Positions 7,740 to 16,100 of a stretch of DNA of 64,000 nt are shown piece after piece. Made by a program: the position numbers and the translations under genes. The stretch is taken from contig PCUV01000086.1 of assembly GCA_002786915.1 (NCBI GenBank), forward strand, positions 565 to 64,564, in the 5' to 3' direction. This stretch comes from Comamonadaceae bacterium CG12_big_fil_rev_8_21_14_0_65_59_15 (lineage in GTDB: Bacteria; Pseudomonadota; Gammaproteobacteria; Burkholderiales; Burkholderiaceae_C). Positions within the stretch are counted from its first letter, which is position 1; the number at the start of each line of letters is the position of its first letter. Under the pieces are notes generated by a model. That model was not told the origin of the DNA and did no database searches. It saw nothing but the letters and a program-made list of their open reading frames with translations.

Positions 7740-7880
7740 AATGGCCTAGTAAAATGTGAATTCCGAGCGCGCCGAATTCCGTTTCACCGTCCAACCAGCG
7801 GGCTGGACTTATATGAAAAATAGGCCTAAATCCCTTACTAAATAAGGGCAAGAAGCTCTTATTTTGATATCAACTTAAAC
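7717..7880 (+). repeat. Array repeat copy D, at the hemL 3' end
   Basis: Contains the ATPase-upstream segment, CCGTCCAACCAGCGGGCTGG, ATATGAAAAATAGGCC, CCCTTACTAAATAAGGGC and AGCTCTTATTTTGATATCAA. The right end runs into hemL, whose last codons and stop codon are encoded inside the repeat. This is probably the parental copy, because only here is the hemL gene complete. Confidence 0.85.
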
Positions 7881-9169
7881 ACCTCGCGCGCCGCCGCCAC
7901 GGTTTGTGCAATGTCGTCGTCGGTATGGGCGGCGCTGACGAAACCGGCTTCGTACAGCGCCGGGGCGATATAGACACCGCGCTCCAGCAGACCGTGAAAG
8001 AGCTGGTTGAACTTGGCGCTATCGGACTTCATGACCTGGCTGTAGGTGGTGGGCAGGGTGGGTAGCAGATAAAAGCCCATCATGCCGCCCTCGGAGTCAC
8101 CGCAAAACGGTACGCCTTCTGCCGCCGCTGCCTGGCACAGCCCGCTGATCAGGTTCTTGGTCTTGCGGCTCAGGTCGTCGTAAAAACCGGGCTTGCTGAT
8201 TTCTTTGAGCGTGGCCAGACCGCAGGCGGTGGCCACCGGGTTGCCGCTGAGCGTGCCGGCCTGATACACCGTGCCCAGCGGTGCCAGGTGCTCCATCACG
8301 GCGCGCTTGGCGCCAAAGGCGGCCAGCGGCATGCCGCCGCCAATCACCTTGCCCATCACCGTCATGTCGGGCTCAAAGCCGGGGATTTCTTTGGCATAGA
8401 CGCTTTGCGCGCCGCCCAGTGCCACCCGAAAACCGGTCATCACTTCGTCAAATACCAGCAGTGCGCCGTATTGGGTGCACAGCTCGCGGCAGCGTTTCAC
8501 AAACGGCACGCTGGCGCGCACAAAGTTCATGTTGCCGCAGATGGGTTCCATCATCAGGCAGGCGATGTCTTTGCCTTGTTCGGCAAAGCATTGCTCCAAC
8601 TGCGCGATATTGTTGTATTCCAGCACCAGCGTGTGCTGCACCACCTCGGGTGGCACCCCGGCGCTGGTGGGGTTGCCAAAAGTGGCCAGACCCGAGCCGG
8701 CTTTGACCAGCAGCGCGTCGGCGTGGCCGTGGTAGCAACCCTCAAATTTGATGAACTTGCTGCGCCCGGTGGCACCGCGCGCCAGGCGGATGGTACTCAT
8801 GCCGGCTTCAGTACCGCTGCTCACCAGACGCACCATGTCCATGCTGGGCATCAGTTTCAAAATGGCCTCGGCCAGTTCCACCTCGCGTTCGGTCGGTGCA
8901 CCAAACGAGAAGCCTTCCAGCAGCGCTTTTTGCACCGCCTCAATCACGGCCGGGTGGCCGTGGCCCAGAATCATCGGGCCCCACGAGACGATGTAGTCGG
9001 TGTAGCGCTTGCCGTCGGCGTCCCACATGTAGGCGCCTTGCGCGCGGGTGATGAAACGTGGTGTGCCACCCACAGCGCGAAAGGCGCGCACGGGCGAATT
9101 GACGCCACCGGGGATGACCCGTTTGGCACGTTCAAAGAGAATGTCGTTGCGGCTAGGGGTGCTTGTCAT
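7859..9169 (-). CDS. hemL: Glutamate-1-semialdehyde 2,1-aminomutase
   Basis: A PLP-dependent enzyme that converts glutamate-1-semialdehyde to 5-aminolevulinate for haem and tetrapyrrole synthesis. The 436-residue product shows [20 protein letters not shown] at the N-terminus, [44 protein letters not shown], and the PLP lysine in [15 protein letters not shown]. The start at 9169 ([16 protein letters not shown]) fits family length; a longer frame upstream has no homology-like content. The last residues (LISK and the stop) lie inside interspersed repeat D. It is divergent from the rubredoxin and pil cluster. Confidence 0.97.
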   Translation of the reverse strand: MTSTPSRNDILFERAKRVIPGGVNSPVRAFRAVGGTPRFITRAQGAYMWDADGKRYTDYIVSWGPMILGHGHPAVIEAVQKALLEGFSFGAPTEREVELAEAILKLMPSMDMVRLVSSGTEAGMSTIRLARGATGRSKFIKFEGCYHGHADALLVKAGSGLATFGNPTSAGVPPEVVQHTLVLEYNNIAQLEQCFAEQGKDIACLMMEPICGNMNFVRASVPFVKRCRELCTQYGALLVFDEVMTGFRVALGGAQSVYAKEIPGFEPDMTVMGKVIGGGMPLAAFGAKRAVMEHLAPLGTVYQAGTLSGNPVATACGLATLKEISKPGFYDDLSRKTKNLISGLCQAAAAEGVPFCGDSEGGMMGFYLLPTLPTTYSQVMKSDSAKFNQLFHGLLERGVYIAPALYEAGFVSAAHTDDDIAQTVAAAREVFKLISK

Positions 9170-9311
9170 ATTGAAGTCAGGTAGGCTGAAAAGTAGAGGA
9201 AAGTAACGAATTGTGCCCAAAACCAAAAGTAACAATTGAGCCGGGTGTCTTGAGGCAGAATGTAAGCGCCGCTTTGGGCATCTATTTTTTGCAACAGAAA
9301 GTGTTCCATTT

Positions 9312-9485
9312 GTGACTTCTCCTACCACCTGGATGTGCTTGGTTTGCGGCTGGATTTACGATGAATCGGCGGGCGATCCGCTGCATGGGTTGGCACCGGG
9401 AACGCCGTGGGGCGCGGTGCCGCTGAACTGGGTGTGTCCGGAATGTGGTGCCCGCAAGGAAGATTTTGAAATGGTGCAGATTTGA
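9312..9485 (+). CDS. rubA: Rubredoxin
   Basis: A 57-residue iron-sulfur electron carrier. Two CxxC pairs bind one iron: [10 protein letters not shown] near residue 9 and [14 protein letters not shown] at the C-terminus, with the conserved [13 protein letters not shown] between them. The start is probably GTG at 9312 (an in-frame ATG follows at 9333, directly before the first cysteine). In Burkholderiales a rubredoxin gene commonly precedes pilG, as here. The reason for that linkage is not evident from the sequence. Confidence 0.93.
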   Translation: MTSPTTWMCLVCGWIYDESAGDPLHGLAPGTPWGAVPLNWVCPECGARKEDFEMVQI

Positions 9486-9525
9486 CGCACGGGCGGTTGG
9501 CGCGTCAACACAGGAGAAATAGCGA

Positions 9526-9927
9526 GTGACTATGTCTGGCGACAATCTCAAAATTCTGGTGGTGGACGACAGCAACACCATTCGGCGCAGCGCCGAAATT
9601 TTTCTGAAGGCGGGCCAACACGACGTGATGCTGGCTGAAGACGGTTTTGACGCATTGGCCAAGGTCAGTGACTACCGCCCTGACCTGATTTTTTGCGACA
9701 TTCTGATGCCCCGGTTGGACGGCTACCAGACCTGCGCCATCATCAAGCGCAACCCCAAATTCGCCAACGTGCCGATCGTCATGCTGTCGTCCAAAGACGG
9801 TGTGTTTGACAAGGCGCGCGGTCGCATGGTGGGCGCGCAGGAGTACCTAACCAAGCCGTTTACCAAAGACCAGTTGCTCAAGGCGGTGGCCGAGTTTGCT
9901 GGCGCTGTTCAAGGGGATAACGCGTGA
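9526..9927 (+). CDS. pilG: Twitching motility response regulator PilG
   Basis: A single-domain CheY-like receiver of 133 residues. Phospho-acceptor pocket: VVDDS (acid pair near residue 15), DILMPRLDG (acceptor Asp), MLSSKDG (switch Ser) and YLTKPF (Lys). In the Pil-Chp system PilG stimulates pilus extension and cAMP signalling once phosphorylated by the CheA-like kinase encoded downstream. An AGGAGA site lies eight bases before the GTG at 9526; ATG at 9532 is an alternative. The gene ends in a GTGA overlap with pilH. Confidence 0.93.
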   Translation: MTMSGDNLKILVVDDSNTIRRSAEIFLKAGQHDVMLAEDGFDALAKVSDYRPDLIFCDILMPRLDGYQTCAIIKRNPKFANVPIVMLSSKDGVFDKARGRMVGAQEYLTKPFTKDQLLKAVAEFAGAVQGDNA

Positions 9928-10289
9928 GCATCCAAAACGTATTGATCGTTGATGATTCCAAGACCGAGCTGATGTACCTGTCGGACATCCTCAAGGCCAA
10001 AGGGCTGTCGGTGCGTACCGCCGAAAACGCTGAAGAAGCGCTCAAGCGCCTGCAAGAGCTCAAGCCAGATGCCATTCTGATGGACGTGGTGATGCCGGGG
10101 CAGAACGGTTTTCAGCTCACGCGCTCCATTCATCGCACGCCGGACTACGCTGACATTCCCATCATCATGTGCACCAGCAAAAGCCTGGAAACCGACCGGG
10201 TGTGGGGCCTGCGCCAAGGTGCCAAGGATTACATCACCAAGCCGGTGAATGCCCAAGACCTGATGGAAAAAATCCGGGCGCTGGCCTGA
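9924..10289 (+). CDS. pilH: Twitching motility response regulator PilH
   Basis: A 121-residue CheY-like receiver: LIVDDSKTELMYLSDILKAK, acceptor Asp in ILMDVVMPGQNGFQL, switch Thr in IMCTSKS, Lys in DYITKPV. It starts with GTG overlapping the pilG stop, so the two are translationally coupled. In the Pil-Chp pathway PilH opposes PilG, by promoting pilus retraction or acting as a phosphate sink. Confidence 0.93.
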   Translation: MSIQNVLIVDDSKTELMYLSDILKAKGLSVRTAENAEEALKRLQELKPDAILMDVVMPGQNGFQLTRSIHRTPDYADIPIIMCTSKSLETDRVWGLRQGAKDYITKPVNAQDLMEKIRALA

Positions 10290-10303
10290 AGACAAGGTCA
10301 GAC

Positions 10304-10831
10304 ATGGCCAACAAAGAAGCTCTTCGGGCACTTCAGCAGCGGCTTGCAAGCCGCTTGCAGTTAGCTCAGACTGATGCAGATGCCATGTCGTGGCTGGCGG
10401 TGCGCTTGGGGGAGGGGCGTTACCTTTTGCCTCTGTCACAGTCAGGTGAAATTTTTCCATTGGCTCCCCTAACCCGTGTGCCTTACACAAAACCCTGGTT
10501 TGGCGGTGTGGTCAACTTGCGCGGCGGGCTTTTTGGCGTGGTTGATATGGTGCTATGGCTGGCACCCCTGACACCTGCGCGGGACGATACAGCGTGGTCA
10601 CAGGTGCGCCTGGTGACCCTGAATGTGGAATTGGACGTCAACTGTGCGTTGATGGTGGATGCCTTGCTGGGGTTGCGTGGCCCTGCTTCTTTTGTCAGCG
10701 TACAGCCACCTCCTTTGGTAGAACCGCCCTACCTGGGGCGTTGCTATCTGGACGATCAAGGCATGCCGTGGCAGGAAATTGATTTATTGCAGTTGTCTCG
10801 CACGGATGCATTTTTGGCAATTGGCGTTTGA
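10304..10831 (+). CDS. pilI: CheW-like coupling protein PilI
   Basis: A 175-residue CheW-domain adaptor that links the receptor PilJ to the histidine kinase. Visible features are MSWLAVRLGEGRYLLPLSQS, the family stretch VPYTKPWFGGVVNLRGGLFG and a C-terminal DLLQLSRTDAFL. The start at 10304 (MANKEALRAL) follows pilH by 14 bases; an upstream in-frame ATG lies inside pilH and is not needed. Confidence 0.9.
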   Translation: MANKEALRALQQRLASRLQLAQTDADAMSWLAVRLGEGRYLLPLSQSGEIFPLAPLTRVPYTKPWFGGVVNLRGGLFGVVDMVLWLAPLTPARDDTAWSQVRLVTLNVELDVNCALMVDALLGLRGPASFVSVQPPPLVEPPYLGRCYLDDQGMPWQEIDLLQLSRTDAFLAIGV

Positions 10832-10852
10832 ATTCACAAGAAAAGGTTCGGC

Positions 10853-13105
10853 ATGGCCATCCTTGATCAATTGAAGAGTCGTTTCAAGAAAAAAGCTAAA
10901 GTCTCGGAGCAGGGTTCAGGCTTGAGCATTGGTATGCCTGAGGCAACGCGTTTTCAGCCAGAAGACGTTGCTGCGGTACGCTCGCCGATGACTGCGCCAG
11001 ACAATCCAGTTGTACCCGATTCGACAGACTTAGCCGACAACAAAGTGAGTTTGCCATTGCTTGGCCGCAGAAGTGTCAGCCAGCATCAACGTGCGTTGTC
11101 GTTGATACTGGGTTTCTCTTTGATTGCGTTGATCGTTGCTACCTGGCTTGGTTTGACTGCCAGTGAACGTGGTGCACAGCAATTAGGGGCTTTGGGGCAG
11201 TCGTTGATCCAGTCTCAGCGTTTGGCCAGAGCTGTTTCGCAGGCGTTGGTTGGCGACATCAAATCTTTTCCTGACGTAGCCGACAGTCTGAAAGTTCTGT
11301 CGCAGTCGATGAACGGTTTGAGCAAGGGCAACGCAGCCCTGAAAATTGAGCCATTGAGTGAGGCTTATAGTGAATCGTTCCAAAAAATATTGCCATGGGT
11401 CAGTCGCGCTGAAAAAAATGCAGCAGTGGTGCTGGGGCAGCAAAAAACTCTGATGCAGGTTGGGGCTGCGCTGCGGCTGATCAATCGGCAGTCGGCCGAC
11501 TTGCTTGATATTGCCGAAACCATTTTGTCGCTCAAGCTGCAACAAAATGCGCCGTCTTCAGAAATCGCTGCGACAGGGCAATTGGTCATGCTGACACAGC
11601 GCATTGGCAAATCTTCCAACGAATTTCTGACTGTCGAAGGTGTCAGTCCTGAGACGGTATTTTTGCTGGGGAAAGACCTCAACGCATTCAAAGAAATCGC
11701 GCAGGGCTTGCTTGACGGCAGCGCAGACTTGCGCTTGAACGGCACCAAGGACGCGCAGGCGCGTGAACAACTGGCGGCGTTGCTGAAACTTTTTGAGGAC
11801 ACCAAGAGCCAGGCCAACGTCATTCTTGGCAATGTGCAGGGTTTGGTCGCCGCACGGGAGGCGCAAGCGTCGATTCTGGGTGACAGTGAGTTGCTACGAC
11901 GCGAACTGGAGCAATTGCAATCTGCATTGTTTGCGGCAAGTGGTATTTCTGGCACTATTTTGGGCGCCTTGACGCTGGCAACGGTACTGGCGTTGGTGAG
12001 TGCAGGTGGGCTGTCTTACATTCAATTGCTCGACAGTCGGCAGCGTCAGGCCAAGGCCGACCAGCAACGCCAGGAGGCGCAGCGCCTTGAACTGGAGGCC
12101 AATCGCATCAATGACGGCAACCAGGCAGCCATTTTGCGGCTGATGAACGAGTTGCAGGCGTTGGCAGAAGGCGATTTGACGCAACAAGCCACGGTGACCG
12201 AAGACATTACTGGCGCTATTGCTGATTCGGTCAACTATACGGTGGAAGAATTGCGCTCGCTGGTGGGCAATGTGCAAAAGTCGGCCAGCCAGGTGGCATC
12301 CACCACGGCAGAGGTGGACGTTACCTCGACCGAACTGCTGGCCGCGTCCAATGAGCAACTGCATGAAATCCGCGAAACCGGCCGCTCGGTGCTGGACATG
12401 GCTAAGCGCATCAACCAGGTTTCTGCGCAGGCCCAGGAATCAGCCGACGTGGCCCGCCAGTCGTTGCAGGCTGCTGAAACCGGATTGACGGCCGTGCAGG
12501 ATGCCATTGACGGTATGAATGCCATTCGAGATCAGATTCAGGACACCTCCAAGCGGGTCAAGCGTTTGGGTGAGTCGTCGCAGGAAATCGGTGAAATTAC
12601 TGAACTGATCTCCGACATTACCGAGCAGACCAACGTGCTGGCGCTCAATGCGGCCATTCAAGCCGCCTCGGCGGGGGACGCCGGTCGCGGTTTCTCGGTT
12701 ATAGCGGAAGAAGTGCAACGCCTGGCCGAGCGCTCTGCCGACGCCACGCGCCAGATTGCCGCGTTGGTCAAGGCGATTCAGACCGACACGCTGGACGCAG
12801 TCGGCGCCATGGAGCGTTCCACCCAGGGTGTCGTGGAAGGGGCCAAACTGTCCGACAACGCCGGCGCTGCGCTGTCGCAAATTGACCAGGTTTCGCGCCG
12901 CTTGGCCGAGCTGATTGAACAGATTTCGCAGTCCACTTTGAGTGAAGCCAGTAACGCCAACAACGTGGCCGAAAACATCCAGCATATTTTCGCCGTCACC
13001 GAGCAGACGGGTGAGGGGACACGCTCCACCGCCGCTCAGGTTCGTGAGCTGTCCAAGGTGGCGGAGGAATTGCGGCAATCTGTGGCGCGTTTCCGGATTG
13101 CCTGA
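10853..13105 (+). CDS. pilJ: Methyl-accepting chemotaxis protein PilJ
   Basis: A 750-residue inner-membrane chemoreceptor of the type IV pilus pathway. A first membrane segment at about residues 80-103 (LSLILGFSLIALIVATWLGL) is followed by a periplasmic PilJ sensor domain of about 260 residues. A second membrane segment is at about 360-388 (GTILGALTLATVLALVSAGG), then a HAMP-like linker. The cytoplasmic signalling hairpin has the conserved tip EQTNVLALNAAIQAASAGDA and GRGFSVIAEEVQRLAERS. It should gather PilI and PilL into a signalling array. It sits 21 bases after pilI. Confidence 0.94.
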   Translation: MAILDQLKSRFKKKAKVSEQGSGLSIGMPEATRFQPEDVAAVRSPMTAPDNPVVPDSTDLADNKVSLPLLGRRSVSQHQRALSLILGFSLIALIVATWLGLTASERGAQQLGALGQSLIQSQRLARAVSQALVGDIKSFPDVADSLKVLSQSMNGLSKGNAALKIEPLSEAYSESFQKILPWVSRAEKNAAVVLGQQKTLMQVGAALRLINRQSADLLDIAETILSLKLQQNAPSSEIAATGQLVMLTQRIGKSSNEFLTVEGVSPETVFLLGKDLNAFKEIAQGLLDGSADLRLNGTKDAQAREQLAALLKLFEDTKSQANVILGNVQGLVAAREAQASILGDSELLRRELEQLQSALFAASGISGTILGALTLATVLALVSAGGLSYIQLLDSRQRQAKADQQRQEAQRLELEANRINDGNQAAILRLMNELQALAEGDLTQQATVTEDITGAIADSVNYTVEELRSLVGNVQKSASQVASTTAEVDVTSTELLAASNEQLHEIRETGRSVLDMAKRINQVSAQAQESADVARQSLQAAETGLTAVQDAIDGMNAIRDQIQDTSKRVKRLGESSQEIGEITELISDITEQTNVLALNAAIQAASAGDAGRGFSVIAEEVQRLAERSADATRQIAALVKAIQTDTLDAVGAMERSTQGVVEGAKLSDNAGAALSQIDQVSRRLAELIEQISQSTLSEASNANNVAENIQHIFAVTEQTGEGTRSTAAQVRELSKVAEELRQSVARFRIA

Positions 13106-13141
13106 GCGGTTTGCCTTGCAACTCAACTGATGGAATGATTC

Positions 13142-16100
13142 ATGGCACTTGCTTCACCCGCTGTTGATAGCACAGCACTCGAGCCCGACTTGGGGCCACT
13201 GGCCTGGGTGCTCGATGAGCTGCGCAAATCGCTGGATTCGGCCAATCTGGCGCTGCGGCGTTTTGTGCGCGACGCCGAGCTGTCGCGGGGTTCGGATATT
13301 GCGGCGCTGGACGCCAGCCAGCTGCGCATTGCGCGTCAGCAGTTGCATCAGGCGGTGGGTGCGCTGGAAATGGTGGGCTTTGAGGTGCCTGCGCGCATGC
13401 TGCGCGCCACCGAATCGTTGTTACAGAAATTTGTTCAAAAACCTGAGTTTTGCAGCGATGACGCGGCGTTGCGCATCGAACACGCCAGTTTTGCGGTGAC
13501 AGACTATTTGCAGTCGGTTCTGAAAGGCAAGACGTTTTCCTCGGTCGGGTTGTTTCCGCAATATCGCGACGTGCTCGACCTGACGGCGGCCGAGCGCATT
13601 CATCCGGCAGATTTGTGGGCCTACGACTGGCATTGGCTGGATATGCAGGTGCCTGCCAGTACCCTCCCGTTGTCGTATGACTCCTCCGTGCGCACCCGGG
13701 TAGATGGTCTCATCCTGAACGTGGTCAAAGCGGGGCATCCTGCGTCGGCACTGGCCATGCGCGACATCAGTGTCGGGTTTTCTGCGCATCAGGTCGAGGT
13801 GGGCCCGCGCGTGTTCTGGATGGTTTCTGCCGCTTTTTTTGAAGCCATCGGTCTGGGCCTGTGCCGGGCTGACCTGTACACCAAGCGTGCTGCCTCTCAT
13901 GTGTTGCTGCAGTACCGTCATTTGGCACGCGGCGTGACAGATATTTCTGACCAGCTGGTGCGTGACCTGCTGTTTTTTTGTGCCCAGGCGAGGATTCCTG
14001 CCGGGCAAAACGCCCCCACCTTGCGTGCCGTGTGCGGGGTGTTTTCAGTTAACGCACAAACCAGCGTTGATTACGAAAAGCCGCAATTTGGACGTTACGA
14101 CCCTGCGGTGCTGGCGCAGGCACGCAAGCGTGTGGCGACGGCCGCAGAGACCTGGTCACTGTTGTCGGGTGGAGATGTTGGTCGCATGAAGACAGCATCA
14201 GACCAATTTGCTTTGATGACCGAGTCGGTCGTTAAGCTGCATCCGGAAAACCGCGAATTTGCCTCAGCGCTTACTTGGGCCCTGGAACAGGTGGCGCGTG
14301 CCGGCGTGACACCTCAGGCAACGGTGGCCATGGAAATTGCTACCACAGTGCTGTACCTGGAGGCTGCGTACGACGACATGGACGCCGATAGCGGTCAGAT
14401 GGTGGAGCGGGGGAACCGGCTGGTGCAGCGCATCCAGCATGTGATGGCGGGCGGGCAACCCGAGCCGTTGGACCCCTGGATGCAAGAACTCTACCGGCGT
14501 GTGAGCGATCGACGGGTGATGGGCAGTGTGGTTGACGAACTGCGTACCTCGCTGGGCGAAGTGGAAGTTGCGCTGGACACGTTCTTTCGCCATCCTGATG
14601 AAAAATTGCCGTTGCATGAAGTACCCGGGCGCTTATCGCAGATGCGAGGCGTATTTTCGGTGCTGGGGCTTGACCAGGCGGCCATTGCCGCGCTGCGCAT
14701 GCGTGATGGTGTGGAGCGTTTGCTGAGCGACGCCTTTGACGATCCGCGCGAGCGCGCCGTTGCGTTTGAAAAGCTGGGTAACAGCCTGGGGTCGATGGGT
14801 TTCCTGATCGACATGCTGAGCTATCAGCGTGAAATGGCCAGAAAACTGTTTGTTTACGATGAAGCGCTGGGCGAGTTTCGCTCGCTCATGGGGGTGCAAA
14901 AAGCGCCAGTCGCTCCAGTTGAAGCCGCTACGGTGACGCCGCCACCTGCCGTGGCAGTGCAAGTGCCACAAGCCGGCGAAGCGTTTGCGCCGACTTTGCT
15001 TCATGATTTTTCTAACGCCAAGTCGGCCGACTTTTCCCAAACGCTGCTGAGCGACTCTGGCGATTTCAGCGCGCCTACAGCCCCGGTGTCTGTGCCCATC
15101 GAGGTCGTGCCAGAAACACCGGCTGACACCGTGGCAGAAGTCCCTTTTGACCCGCTGGCACCTGCCGCTGCTGGCACCGCATCCACTGCTGCGTTGCCGC
15201 CTGACCGAGAGCCAGCGGTTCTGCCCGAGCCGGAACCGGAACCTTTGGCGGCGCCAGAGCCCGAGCCTGAGCTACAGACCGACGAATCGGTCAAGGTGAT
15301 CGGCTCGTTGCGCATTGGTATTCCGCTCTACAACGTGTATCTCAACGAAGCCGACGAGTGGTCGCGGTGCCTGTTGACAGAATTGTCCGAGTGGTCCTTG
15401 GAGCTGGCCAAACCGGCACCCGAGGCCGCGGTGGCGCTGGCGCATTCGCTGGCGGGCAGTTCTGCCACCGTCGGCTTTTCAGCGTTGTCCGAGTTTGCGC
15501 GGGCGCTGGAACACGCCTTGGAGCATTCCCGTCTGGGGGCGGTCGGCCAACCAGCGCATGCGCAGCTTTTTTTGAATGTGGCCGAAGACATTCGCCGCTT
15601 GTTGCACCAGTTTGCGGCAGGCTTCCTGAAAGAGCCTGCGCCTGATTTGCTGGTGGCTTTGCGCGCGCTGCTTGAAATCGATATGTCCACGCCGATCTCT
15701 GTGACGGAGTCTGCGCTTGAACCTGAGCTTAAGTCTGTCGCAGCCGACGCTATGCCAATGCCAGAACCGCCTGTTGCAGCGGTGGCGGTTGACGCCCTTG
15801 ACGTTGATTTGTTTAGTGTGTTCGAAGAAGAGGCGCAGGACTTGTTGCCTCGACTCGGTGGCGCATTACGGCAATGGTGTGCACGCCCGGACAACCTTGG
15901 GGCGCGACAGGAGGCGCTGCGTTTATTGCACACGCTCAAAGGCAGTGCGCGCCTGGCCGGTGCGATGCGTCTTGGAGAAATGGCGCACCGCACCGAGTCC
16001 GCTGTGCAGGCGGTTGACGCACAGTCGGCTCAGAGTGCGGAAATTGAGCCCTTGCTGGCGCGCTTTGACGCCATCACCGGCTGCTTTGAGCAGTTGCGTG

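Noticed and set aside
3807..7880. Integron-type attC sites at the array repeats
   Set aside because: GTTCAAC and TTGAAC cores flank copies A and C, but the paired inner stems expected of attC are missing, the middle is the genome-wide interspersed repeat, and the right end is hemL sequence. No integrase gene is in the window.
8288..9184. Long open frame antisense to hemL (about 298 codons), and similar ones antisense to pilL, cbbM, uvrA and gyrA
   Set aside because: Composition is that of a shadow frame in GC-rich DNA (runs of His, Gln, Arg, Ala), with no recognisable motifs and complete overlap with clear conserved genes.
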